64,000 bases of DNA, taken from NCBI RefSeq assembly GCF_016918735.1, contig NZ_JAFFPR010000022.1, positions 62,001 through 126,000 on the forward strand, in the 5' to 3' direction. A model generated the notes under the pieces. It made no database searches, was not told where the DNA came from, and saw only the letters and a list, made by a program, of their open reading frames with translations. Position numbers and translations under genes: made by a program. Numbering within the stretch: position 1 is the first letter of the stretch; each line of letters starts with the position of its first letter. Source of the DNA: Leptospira abararensis (GTDB lineage Bacteria > Spirochaetota > Leptospiria > Leptospirales > Leptospiraceae). Positions 47,701-56,210 of this stretch are shown here, one piece after another.

Positions 47701-48933
47701 TTAGGATTCGGTGATGGGCTCATCCGAAGAAAAATCATCATCCATCGCTCCACCAAAAGGATCCCCAGGTTCATCCGGAGTCCCCACAACGGTGGGCTCA
47801 TCACCTGCCTCTGATTCCGATGATTCGATCGGCGGCTCCTCCGACGAGTTCGATTCACTAAGAGGAGTAATCTCTTCTTCCGGTTTTCCAGCATCCAGAT
47901 AAGCCCCGAGAATTTCTAAATCTTTCTCTGTTAGGTTGTAGAACTGGCAACCAACTCGGAAGTTCGTTTCTTGGTTACGGATATTTTTTATGATTCCTCG
48001 GATCGTAACTCGTTTTCCCTCTTCTAGACTTAAATCAAATAAAATCGTTCCATTCAAAGTCACTGATCTAGAAAAGGATCGAGAAGGTGCATGGATAAAA
48101 CTGATACCGCCCATACTTAAGTCCATCACTTGACAGACATCACGTGATTCTTGGAAAACACCAGTACTAATAATATCACGACTGACCGCATTGGAGAAAG
48201 TTTGGATTTGTTTATAAATTTCGAAATCGAGAGGTTTTTCTGCTAAAACCTGCACATAACCAAGATGTACATAACCTTTATACTTAATGGGAACACAGAT
48301 TTCTGAAGTGTAGGTGTCTGGAATCTTAGAACTATCGAAAATTCTTAAATACTCATCAAATGGAAAAAAATCTGCGGAAGCTGATGATTTTTCCTTACGA
48401 TCTATGATAAAAATATCTTTATCATAGTGGTGCATGAGTCGCAGGCGGTTGTCCATACGGCCGGCAAAAAAAATAGAAGATAAAGGGAAAGCTTTGGTGA
48501 GTTTGGCTCTGTAGGCAAGAAGGATGGTATCCACTTTTTTATCATCAAATCCAATGGCTTTGGAAACATCATTTACGTTGATGATATTAGAAACAACCAT
48601 TCCTGTTTGGATTTGACTTGCTTCCACCCTGGCTCCTTGTCTTGATGCAGCGGTAATTTTGATTTTAACAGGTGTTAAAATCTCGATTCCGTTTCCATCG
48701 CCACCAGCCACAATAAAATGTGCTAAAAACTTACTACCATTATGGACAACAGATAAGATTCGATCTCTAGTTGGAAATTTTAGATTAGTATTAATGATGA
48801 GGGCTTTATTTTTTAAGGCAATGATCTTTACTGGATATTCTTTGTCCAAATTGAAAATGTATGCCGGAAGTTTACCGAACAGTGCGGTGATTACCTTTAA
48901 AATACCTTCGGGGTCTTTGATTTCCTTATCCAT
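47701..48933 (-). CDS. PilZ-domain protein with acidic C-terminal tail
   Basis: A 410-residue cytosolic protein. A C-terminal PilZ domain (about 270-350) holds VMDLSMGGISF, the D/NxSxxG c-di-GMP motif, and VGCQFYNL; the upstream RxxxR arm is not clear (only ESRDVCQVMD). The N-terminal 260 residues may hold another PilZ-like or GAF-like domain and match no family I know. A ~50-residue acidic Ser/Glu/Asp/Pro tail follows. c-di-GMP binding is plausible; a GGDEF gene lies 4.5 kb upstream. The ATG begins two bases after the previous stop. Confidence 0.75.
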   Translation of the reverse strand: MDKEIKDPEGILKVITALFGKLPAYIFNLDKEYPVKIIALKNKALIINTNLKFPTRDRILSVVHNGSKFLAHFIVAGGDGNGIEILTPVKIKITAASRQGARVEASQIQTGMVVSNIINVNDVSKAIGFDDKKVDTILLAYRAKLTKAFPLSSIFFAGRMDNRLRLMHHYDKDIFIIDRKEKSSASADFFPFDEYLRIFDSSKIPDTYTSEICVPIKYKGYVHLGYVQVLAEKPLDFEIYKQIQTFSNAVSRDIISTGVFQESRDVCQVMDLSMGGISFIHAPSRSFSRSVTLNGTILFDLSLEEGKRVTIRGIIKNIRNQETNFRVGCQFYNLTEKDLEILGAYLDAGKPEEEITPLSESNSSEEPPIESSESEAGDEPTVVGTPDEPGDPFGGAMDDDFSSDEPITES

Positions 48934-48935
48934 AG

Positions 48936-51188
48936 TCAACCGTGAAGTTTATGAAGCAACATAGATCGCTTGATGTCCACCAAAGTTTTGGCTCCGGTAA
49001 CACTCATTGATTGTTTTAGTTCTTCCGAATATTTTTGTAAAAGAAAACGAATTCCCGCATCTTCCCCACCAACTAGGGAAATGGCTACGGGTCGTCCCAA
49101 AAGAACCGCATCAGCACCAAGAGCTAACATTTTAAAAACATCCATTCCCGAACGAATGCCACCATCCACAAGAAGTGGAATTTTTCCTTTCACAATCTCA
49201 GCAATTTTCGGAAGTACACGGGCTGTTCCCGGCATTCCATCTAAAACCCTTCCGCCATGATTGGAAACCACGATGGCGGAAAACCCACCTTCTAGGGCCA
49301 GTTTCGCATCCTCTGGATTCATAATCCCTTTCAGAATAAAAGGTAACTTGGTTTTTTCTTTCAGCCGAACCAAACGTTCTAAAGGTCTAGTAATACTGGA
49401 TAAATTCTTTTGTACCATGGTTTTGAAATTCACAGCATCAATATCCATTCCAAGAGCGAACACTCCGTCCGCTTCTGCCTCTGAAAAACGATCCATCAAC
49501 ATCGATTCATCTTCCCTAGGTTTACAAATTAAAATTCCTTTTCCAGATGACTTCTTTAATGCCTCTAACATGATTTTGTATTTTTCAGGAGAAGCACCAT
49601 CTCCAAGCCAAGCAAGGCTTCCATTTTGAACAAAGGAACGAACTACCAGATTTGCATAATCCGCATCCGTCATCACAAAGTTCATATTGGTTCCCACCCC
49701 GGTCATAGGAGCAGCCATAATTGGAGTTTTTAAATCAAAACCTAGAAACTTAGTTTGGATCTCAGGTACGACATGCTCTCGGATATAACCTGGCAAAATC
49801 GAATATTCGGCAAGAGCCTCGCTATTGTCCTGGAAGGTCTCCATTCGACCCACCCCACCCATTCCGGGGATTCCTGAGGCACAATTGGTCCCATCACATT
49901 GTTTACAAACCCAACAAATATCTTTACCAAACCGAATTCTTGCTTGGTCACCTATTTCTTTTTCAGTAATGGAAAACTGTTCATCTACCTCAAATCGAAT
50001 GGTATCTTTTACCTTTTCAAAAACAAGTTCTGCATCTTTTAAATTGTCTGCAACAATGATGACATGACCCGACTTATCAATGTTATTTGTAGGTTCTTTG
50101 ATTATATCGCCCGGTTTGGATTGGATAAAAACTTCAGAAACTCCATCGATTTTTTTTGTCTCTTCCACTCCAGCAATCGATAGCAACTTCCCCGATCTGG
50201 AAAGTAACGAACGTTCGATGGATACTCGGTTAAAAACAGGATCTAAATTATCAGGGGTTTCTCCGAGAGAAATAAGAAGGGCAGCACGGTTTAAATTCAC
50301 ACCTGTGGACAAAGGATAAGTGAAGGCAGACATAAATCCACCAGAGAGTCTTGCGGCAATTTCACCTATTTTTACGCCATCTTTCGTAACTTTGATATCG
50401 CCCTTACCAGCACCTAAATGAATTCCGAGAGCCCGCATTCCCCCAGCCATCACTCGTTCCACCTCCCCCAAAACTTCTTTGGACATCGCAGAAGGCATGT
50501 TATGCCCAACTTCAATAAAATAGGGTTCCCTTTCGATGATTCGGTCGGCAATTCCCGTCATGCGGATCTGACCTTGGAAAGCCAAAGCATCAACGGAAAG
50601 TTCAGGGCCTTCCATGTATTCTTCCAAAATCAACTCCCCAGTCGGACAAAACCGTTTGGCATGACGAAATGCAGTGGGAAGGTCATCTTTGTTTGTGACT
50701 TTGATCACACCCCGTGCTCCCATATTATCTGCAGGTTTCATCACAAGGGGAAAAGTCAAAGAATCAAGTGCATCTTTCGCATCTTGCAAAGACCAAACTG
50801 CGGCAAACCGAGGAATGGGCATTCCAAATTCCTTTAGTCTTTGGCGCATCTTTACTTTGTTAGATGCTGCTTCCGCATCCACAAAACGAATTCCAGGAAG
50901 TTGTAAGGCAGAAGCCACTGCAGCCACTGTCATACTCGCATCTGTGCCGGCAGTAATCACTCCGTGTATTTGAGAATTTTGTGCAAACTTTTTTGACTCC
51001 CGAACCATCCCCTCTACATCCTTTGTGGACATAAGGATGGCTTCGTCAGCAATTTGAAATCCGATAGAAGACGGATTCATATCGGCAACCACAGTATGTA
51101 GTCGCATGGTTTTTGCGGTTTGAATGATGGGAACTTGCAACAACCCCCCACCAATGATGAGGATTGTTTTACCTTCTACCGATTTCAA
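48936..51188 (-). CDS. Fusion of ATP-grasp enzyme and FMN-dependent alpha-hydroxyacid dehydrogenase
   Basis: A 750-residue two-domain protein. Residues 1-400 form an ATP-grasp enzyme: a Rossmann-like start ILIIGGGLLQVPIIQTAK, VMKPADNMGARGV (ATP-binding loop), LILEEYMEGPELSVD and DIKVTKDGVKIGEIAARLSGGF (metal and ATP ligands). Residues about 425-436 hold C-x2-C-x2-C-x4-C. Residues 440-750 are an FMN alpha-hydroxyacid dehydrogenase domain: PGMGG, LKTPIMAAPM, K620, the catalytic His643 in SNHGGRVLDG and LLVDGGIRSGMDVFKMLALGADAVLLGRP (described). Both active sites look intact, so it may join a carboxylate to an amine and oxidise or reduce a hydroxyacid. The pairing is uncommon to my knowledge. 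It overlaps mnmA by four bases. Confidence 0.75.
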   Translation of the reverse strand: MKSVEGKTILIIGGGLLQVPIIQTAKTMRLHTVVADMNPSSIGFQIADEAILMSTKDVEGMVRESKKFAQNSQIHGVITAGTDASMTVAAVASALQLPGIRFVDAEAASNKVKMRQRLKEFGMPIPRFAAVWSLQDAKDALDSLTFPLVMKPADNMGARGVIKVTNKDDLPTAFRHAKRFCPTGELILEEYMEGPELSVDALAFQGQIRMTGIADRIIEREPYFIEVGHNMPSAMSKEVLGEVERVMAGGMRALGIHLGAGKGDIKVTKDGVKIGEIAARLSGGFMSAFTYPLSTGVNLNRAALLISLGETPDNLDPVFNRVSIERSLLSRSGKLLSIAGVEETKKIDGVSEVFIQSKPGDIIKEPTNNIDKSGHVIIVADNLKDAELVFEKVKDTIRFEVDEQFSITEKEIGDQARIRFGKDICWVCKQCDGTNCASGIPGMGGVGRMETFQDNSEALAEYSILPGYIREHVVPEIQTKFLGFDLKTPIMAAPMTGVGTNMNFVMTDADYANLVVRSFVQNGSLAWLGDGASPEKYKIMLEALKKSSGKGILICKPREDESMLMDRFSEAEADGVFALGMDIDAVNFKTMVQKNLSSITRPLERLVRLKEKTKLPFILKGIMNPEDAKLALEGGFSAIVVSNHGGRVLDGMPGTARVLPKIAEIVKGKIPLLVDGGIRSGMDVFKMLALGADAVLLGRPVAISLVGGEDAGIRFLLQKYSEELKQSMSVTGAKTLVDIKRSMLLHKLHG

Positions 51189-52330
51189 ATGGTAAGACTC
51201 TCCACCTCTAACAAAACCTCACTCTTTTTTACCTTTCTTGTGATGGATCCTTTTTGGATGATTCCGCCAGCATATAGATAATCCCCATTCGTTGGATAGA
51301 ATGTCGCCGATTGTCCCGGAGTGACACTTTTTACATCTTCTAAAAATTCGACCTTCCAAGTATTTCCAAGGGAAGTCACCAAACAATGAACAGGCGCACT
51401 GCGGTAGCGGATTTGCACTTTCATTTCTTTTGTTTCACCCACTTCCATCGGGGTAAGTGCTTGATAGGTGATTTCTTCTAAAACGAAAGATTCAGATACA
51501 GTTTCTTCTTCTTCTCCAAGGACCACAGTTCCATCATCTTCAATGGATAAAACATAAAGAGGATTTTTCCAAGCAATTCCAAGGCCTTTCCTTTGGCCAA
51601 TGGTGAATCCTTCTTTTCCTTGGTGTTTGCCAATGATTTGACCGGAAGCCAATTTAAAAAATCCAGGAGTGAACTCCATCCCCTTTTTTTTAAGGAAAGA
51701 CCTATAATCATTTTCAGGAATAAAACAAATTTCTTGAGACTCTGGTTTTTCGGCAACGGGTAGGCCCATACGTTTTGCTATTTCACGCACCTCAGCCTTA
51801 TCCATCTCACCCAAAGGGAAAACCGTATTTTTTATATTTTCTTGGGACAATCCGTACAAATAGTACGTTTGGTTTTTTTTCATATCCACAGCATTGCGAA
51901 TGGCGAAACGACCATCCACTTCGATGACACGAGCGTAATGACCCGTTGCAATCTTTTCTATACCTAAAGTTTTTGCTTGTTCAAAAAGAGCACCAAACTT
52001 GACAAAGGTGTTACATTCCACACAAGGATTCGGTGTCCTACCATCTTTATAATCATTAATAAAACGATCGATCACTCGCTCTCCAAACACCTTTTCCATT
52101 TTAATTACGTAAAATGGAATATTCAAAGAAAGACCTACGTCTCTTGCATCACGAATGTCTTCAGGAGAACAACAAGATTTTTTAGTGGTATCGCAGGCAG
52201 GAGCTTCATATTCCCAAGTACGTAGGTTCACACCGATCACATCGTAACCGGCTTCCATCAGAAGTCCTGCGGCCACAGCGCTATCAACCCCACCACTCAT
52301 CGCCACTATGATTTTTTCTTTTTCTTTCAC
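51185..52330 (-). CDS. mnmA: tRNA 2-thiouridine(34) synthase MnmA
   Basis: An ATP-dependent enzyme adding sulfur to U34 of tRNA-Lys, -Glu and -Gln. The PP-loop is AMSGGVDSAVAAG, catalytic cysteines are in TPNPCVECN and SQEICFIPEND, and the C-terminal barrel is present. I use GTG 52330, which starts one base after the stop of the upstream gene and gives the usual distance to the PP-loop; the frame is also open to GTG 52366. It overlaps the ATP-grasp fusion gene by four bases. No IscS-type sulfur donor is adjacent. Confidence 0.9.
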   Translation of the reverse strand: MKEKEKIIVAMSGGVDSAVAAGLLMEAGYDVIGVNLRTWEYEAPACDTTKKSCCSPEDIRDARDVGLSLNIPFYVIKMEKVFGERVIDRFINDYKDGRTPNPCVECNTFVKFGALFEQAKTLGIEKIATGHYARVIEVDGRFAIRNAVDMKKNQTYYLYGLSQENIKNTVFPLGEMDKAEVREIAKRMGLPVAEKPESQEICFIPENDYRSFLKKKGMEFTPGFFKLASGQIIGKHQGKEGFTIGQRKGLGIAWKNPLYVLSIEDDGTVVLGEEEETVSESFVLEEITYQALTPMEVGETKEMKVQIRYRSAPVHCLVTSLGNTWKVEFLEDVKSVTPGQSATFYPTNGDYLYAGGIIQKGSITRKVKKSEVLLEVESLTI

Positions 52331-52331
52331 C

Positions 52332-53216
52332 TTAGTTTTTGGTGCGAACGATTCCCACACGGCCACGGACGAAGTCCCAAAACAAAGGACGTGTCCGAAG
52401 TATGTCGAGACCGATCACCCAAACCTCTTCCCTATCCTTGTCCCCTGGCAAATGGAAATTCTCAAGTGAAATTCCGGTGAGGAACTGGACTTGTTTGTAT
52501 TCTTCTCTAATCCCGGACTTAGCCACTAAATACAAAACTGATGCCGATTCCCTCTGGATTGCCGTTTTGATCTTATTGCCAGCAAGAAATACCTTCTTTT
52601 CTCCAAGAAACCGGTCATTTGGGCCACTCGGCAGAAGGTTTAAGGAAGACCCGGTGTCAATAAGCCCAAAAGAGGAATGACCCTCGGGATACTCGAATTG
52701 TACATAGTAGTGATCCCCTTTCTTTTTCGTATGCAGAAGTTTCAGATCGGTAGATAGGTAAGCATCCGGGTGTTCACAAAAAGGAGAATCCCCAGAAAAA
52801 AGTTTTAATTCTTCTCCAAACCAAAAGATACAACTGTCTCGGAAAAAATCAAGGCCCAGGAGGCCAGGAATGGATTGCGGTAAAATTCCTTTTTTATTTT
52901 TCAAAGTAAACTGCGGACCACCACCCAATCGGAATTCCGATTTTTCTTCCGATGTTGGTGATTCATAAAAACTCAAATCGGATCCAGTATCCCATAAAAA
53001 AGAAAAACTTTTCCCCTGGGACTCAGCTCCCAAAAGCAGAAGATGGCTTCCCTCATCGATGACAGTTATGGTTGTATGGGGTGGTAAAGTTTTGGTTGTT
53101 GGGAACTTATAAGGAACAGGAGTTTGGTGGGAGCGCACAGGGCCTGGGATACAAGCCCAAAAATAGAAAAAAACAAGAACTACACTAGTTTTTTGATACA
53201 GCGAGAATTGGGGCAT
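52332..53216 (-). CDS. Two-lobed retropepsin-like aspartic protease
   Basis: A 294-residue exported aspartic-protease-fold protein. Two catalytic-type motifs appear, LWDTGSDLSFY (about residue 85) and GLIDTGSSLNLL (about residue 190), each followed by the family hydrophobic-Gly (GLLGLDFF; VIGLDILR). This gives both lobes in a single chain, unlike single-motif retropepsin-like proteins. A hydrophobic signal ends FYFWACIP, so it may be a lipoprotein. ATG 53216 begins at the signal peptide; the frame is open to 53237. It overlaps the 75-residue gene upstream and nearly touches mnmA downstream. Confidence 0.72.
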   Translation of the reverse strand: MPQFSLYQKTSVVLVFFYFWACIPGPVRSHQTPVPYKFPTTKTLPPHTTITVIDEGSHLLLLGAESQGKSFSFLWDTGSDLSFYESPTSEEKSEFRLGGGPQFTLKNKKGILPQSIPGLLGLDFFRDSCIFWFGEELKLFSGDSPFCEHPDAYLSTDLKLLHTKKKGDHYYVQFEYPEGHSSFGLIDTGSSLNLLPSGPNDRFLGEKKVFLAGNKIKTAIQRESASVLYLVAKSGIREEYKQVQFLTGISLENFHLPGDKDREEVWVIGLDILRTRPLFWDFVRGRVGIVRTKN

Positions 53217-53407
53217 CTGGTGTAATCTACAATACAATCACGATATTCAATCCCCGTGATTGTATCCTTAGTCTTGTATTCGATAAAACAAGAGTAAGGT
53301 TGGAAATCATACGAAGAAAGACCCAGGGCGCGATTACGAATGGATTCATATACATCGGAAGGAACCGATGGTGAGAGGTCGTTGAGTAGGTATGCCGGCT
53401 CTGCCAT
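53180..53407 (-). CDS. Small 75-residue protein of unknown function
   Basis: A short gene whose product starts MAEPAYLLNDLSPSVPSDVYESIRNRALG and ends SRCIKKLV (core only). No signal peptide or membrane helix is seen. Four Cys are present (CFIEY, CIVDY, CPNSR, CIKK), the last pair C-x4-C. GGGTAGAG lies shortly before ATG 53407. It overlaps the aspartic protease start by 37 bases and follows the GGDEF gene by 22 bases in the same direction. I do not know the family; the reading frame looks more protein-like than the competing frame here. Confidence 0.6.
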   Translation of the reverse strand: MAEPAYLLNDLSPSVPSDVYESIRNRALGLSSYDFQPYSCFIEYKTKDTITGIEYRDCIVDYTRCPNSRCIKKLV

Positions 53408-53429
53408 ACTCTACCCATCGGCAAATTTC

Positions 53430-54491
53430 CTAATCTTTATAACAAATTGTGCGGTTTCTACCAGAATGTTTTGCCTGATATAGGGCTTTGTCGGCCCTTT
53501 CAATTAGATCTTTATTGTTTCTATCGGTGGTTCGAAAGCTGGATACTCCCACAGACAAAGTCACCTTAAGGTCAGTTCCATCATTGGGATTTTTGACAAC
53601 CATGGATTCGACAGCCTTTCGGATCTCTTCCCCTTTCACCATTGCCTCTTCTTCCGTAGCTCCCGGCATCACAAGGCAAAACTCTTCTCCACCGTATCTT
53701 GCAGGAATGTGATGGCGCTGGGCCGCATTGATCACTTGTTTTGCGACTTCAATCAGAACCACGTCCCCTGCTTGGTGGCCATAGGTATCATTAAAACTTT
53801 TGAAATGATCCACGTCAGTAAAAAGCAAACAAAGTTTGGTTCCTTTTTTACGACAACGATCCATTTCTTCTTTGAGTTTGGTTTGGAAGTAGTGATGGAT
53901 CTTAAGCCCTGTCATCATATCCACTGTGGCCAACTCATACAAACGAGCGTTATCCACAGCAATCCCTGCAAGGTTCGCAAGGGTGGTCATAAATTCTTTT
54001 TCATCTTCCAAAAACTCTTCGGAAGTCATTTTGTCACCGAGGACAAGGAGACCATTCACTTTACCTTTAGCATTCAGTGGGACAAGGATCTCTGCCCCCA
54101 TCTTACGAAGATAAGTAATATCAGAAATAGACTTCAAAGAATCCATCTGCAGGATTTGATCCATGGTGATGGCTTTGGGTTTTTCTTCAAAATAATGAAT
54201 GAGGGGACTATCGATTTTGATTTCGTAGTTCTGTTCCTCCGAACTTAACTCAAATCCTTTGATGGACTGGGGTTCTAATTTGAACAACCCTAAGTCGATC
54301 TCTGGTTCTAAGTACATAGCTGCGTGGAGAGTCTGCAACTGCGCCAAACAAATATTTAGAATGGCATCAATTAAATATTTATAGTCTAGCGTGGAATTCA
54401 GGGCACGAGAGATTTCCAGTAGTTGTTTTTGGTCGTAAATTTTTTTTTCGTAATGCTCAAAAACGATATCAGTGTTTTCTTTAAAAGACAA
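53430..54491 (-). CDS. GAF-GGDEF diguanylate cyclase
   Basis: A 353-residue cytosolic signalling protein that should make cyclic-di-GMP. A GAF domain spans about residues 30-190 and the GGDEF domain about 195-353, with the active-site motif RYGGEEFCLVM and TDVDHFKSFNDTYGH ahead of it. The inhibitory RxxD site expected upstream of GGEEF reads RHHI, so product inhibition may be absent. The start is TTG 54491, with GGCGGTG about eight bases upstream. It may supply the c-di-GMP for the PilZ protein 4.5 kb away, which is inference. Confidence 0.85.
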   Translation of the reverse strand: MSFKENTDIVFEHYEKKIYDQKQLLEISRALNSTLDYKYLIDAILNICLAQLQTLHAAMYLEPEIDLGLFKLEPQSIKGFELSSEEQNYEIKIDSPLIHYFEEKPKAITMDQILQMDSLKSISDITYLRKMGAEILVPLNAKGKVNGLLVLGDKMTSEEFLEDEKEFMTTLANLAGIAVDNARLYELATVDMMTGLKIHHYFQTKLKEEMDRCRKKGTKLCLLFTDVDHFKSFNDTYGHQAGDVVLIEVAKQVINAAQRHHIPARYGGEEFCLVMPGATEEEAMVKGEEIRKAVESMVVKNPNDGTDLKVTLSVGVSSFRTTDRNNKDLIERADKALYQAKHSGRNRTICYKD

Positions 54492-54620
54492 AACGCACCG
54501 CCAGAATTCTGTATAAGATAGGAATCATTCGTCTTTTTTGACTACTGTAAAGTAAGATTTTGGCGGAAATCGATAAATTTCCATTCAGGAGAAAATAGAG
54601 AAGTTTTCATAATGTTTACG

Positions 54621-54648
54621 TTGACAATTTACCAATCTTTAAAACAAT
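54621..54648 (+). promoter_or_regulatory. Promoter of the initiator tRNA gene
   Basis: TTGACA (54621-54626), 16 bases, then AACAAT (54643-54648) place a start near 54655, four bases before the tRNA. The -35 is consensus and the -10 matches four of six. The rest of 54492-54620 shows nothing else clear. Confidence 0.5.
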
Positions 54649-54656
54649 GGTTTTAT

Positions 54657-54731
<75 letters not shown>

Positions 54732-54737
54732 CCGTTA

Positions 54738-55529
54738 TTATCCTTTCCCTAATTCCTTACTTCTCTCCGTCGCTCTTTTGATTGCATCTCTGACGGCGGT
54801 TGAGAATCCTCCCCTTTCCAAAGCATCCAGTCCATGAATGGTAGTTCCTCCAGGAGAAGTTACCCAATTTCTCACTTCCATAGGATGCAGGTTATTATCT
54901 TCCTTTCTTAGCGTTTTAAAATACACTAAAGTTCCTTCGATGGTCTCCATTGCTAAGGATAAAGATTCTTCATAACTCAAACCTTCTTGCAGTCCCCCTT
55001 CCGCCAGTGCCTGTAAAAAAGTTAAAACATAAGCCGGCCCGGACCCGGAAAGCCCAGTCACTGCATCCATTAACGATTCTTTTGCCACTCGAATGGTGGT
55101 GCCCATTCCATAAAACAATCGTTCTACGCTCAGTGCTGCCCCATCTTCACAAAAGTACGCGAGGGCCCCTCGTTCAGAAACCAGTGGTAGGTTTGGCATC
55201 ACTCGAACAACTTGAGATCCCTGGGGAACGGCTACCGAAATTTGCGAAAAAGAAATTCCGGCCGCAATCGAAACAAAGGTAGATGGTTTTGAAAATTCTT
55301 TTAGAACGGAAACAACAAGATTTGGTTTTACCGCAATCACGATCACTTCCGCTTCTTTACTAAGGACCTCGAGTGTATTCACAATTGTAACCCCACCAAC
55401 AGGAGACTCCTTTAGGTTCGGATCAAATCCCACCACCTTGGTTCCTTTTTTTACAAGAGCTGCCGCAATCGCCGCTCCCATCTTTCCCAGTCCCACAATT
55501 CCTACAGTTTCAAATGGATTCCTTTGCAT
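54738..55529 (-). CDS. proC: Pyrroline-5-carboxylate reductase
   Basis: The last enzyme of proline synthesis, reducing pyrroline-5-carboxylate with NAD(P)H. The nucleotide-binding loop is VGIVGLGKMGAAIA; IAVKPN, VRVMPNLP, GLSGSGPAYV and VTSPGGTTIHGL are the family motifs. ATG 55529 has GAAAGGA just upstream; a TTG at 55544 is open but less likely. It overlaps yggS by 20 bases, a gene pair often found together. Confidence 0.92.
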   Translation of the reverse strand: MQRNPFETVGIVGLGKMGAAIAAALVKKGTKVVGFDPNLKESPVGGVTIVNTLEVLSKEAEVIVIAVKPNLVVSVLKEFSKPSTFVSIAAGISFSQISVAVPQGSQVVRVMPNLPLVSERGALAYFCEDGAALSVERLFYGMGTTIRVAKESLMDAVTGLSGSGPAYVLTFLQALAEGGLQEGLSYEESLSLAMETIEGTLVYFKTLRKEDNNLHPMEVRNWVTSPGGTTIHGLDALERGGFSTAVRDAIKRATERSKELGKG

Positions 55530-56208
55530 AATTCCTTTCTCCAAAAATCTTTGATCCGATCCGCAAATAGTCGGATCCTAACTCGGCTGCGAGTTCATAA
55601 TCACCACTCATTCCCATAGAAAGTTTTTTATCGGGAAAGTAAGTATCTCGTAATTCTGCGAGGAGTGAAAACACTTCTCTTGTTTGGGCCCAATCGCCCG
55701 TAGAGGGACCCATACCCATAAACCCTTCCCAAATACAAAATTCATTTTGGTAACTTTGCAAAGTTTCTTTCATGGAACGTAGGGTTTCAAATCCCATCCC
55801 ATGTTTTGTGTTTTCTTCAGTGAGATTGGTTTGAATCAAATAACGAATGATTGTTTTTTCTTTTTCGGCACGTTTGAGAAGTTCCTTTAAGGTAGAGATA
55901 CTACCCACGCCATGTGTATGAGAAAAAATGCCGAATAACTTCCGCAAGGTTCCTGATTGGACAGGACCAATATGGTGAACATGGACCGTACTTGCCGATT
56001 CGGGAAACTCTTCCTTTAGTTTTGTGAATTTAGTGATAGCTTCGGGGATATAATTTTCACCGAACTCACGGATACCTTGTAAATAGGCCTCCCGCACCAC
56101 TTCATAGGGTTTGGTTTTGGAAACAGCAATGACTTGGGGAGATCTCTTCGGATACAAATCCTTTAGAGAGTTTTGGATGGAGAAATACAAAGAACCGTAA
56201 TCGGACAC
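55510..56208 (-). CDS. yggS: YggS-family pyridoxal-phosphate homeostasis protein
   Basis: A 232-residue single-domain PLP-binding TIM-barrel protein. The PLP lysine lies in VIAVSKTKP, GEN in FGENYIPEA, HHIGPVQS takes the place of HFIGxLQ, and SMGMSGDYELAAELGSDYLRIGSKIFG is the phosphate-binding end. It maintains free PLP and amino-acid balance in bacteria. It starts with GTG two bases after the stop of the upstream gene and overlaps proC downstream. Confidence 0.9.
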   Translation of the reverse strand: MSDYGSLYFSIQNSLKDLYPKRSPQVIAVSKTKPYEVVREAYLQGIREFGENYIPEAITKFTKLKEEFPESASTVHVHHIGPVQSGTLRKLFGIFSHTHGVGSISTLKELLKRAEKEKTIIRYLIQTNLTEENTKHGMGFETLRSMKETLQSYQNEFCIWEGFMGMGPSTGDWAQTREVFSLLAELRDTYFPDKKLSMGMSGDYELAAELGSDYLRIGSKIFGERNYAKESI

Positions 56209-56210
56209 GA

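Noticed and set aside
53227..53424. 65-codon open frame on the minus strand
   Set aside because: It competes with the 75-residue frame at 53180-53407; the latter has a better start region and a more protein-like composition.
53709..54248. 179-codon open frame on the plus strand
   Set aside because: Antisense to the GGDEF gene, His/Phe-rich with no recognisable domain.
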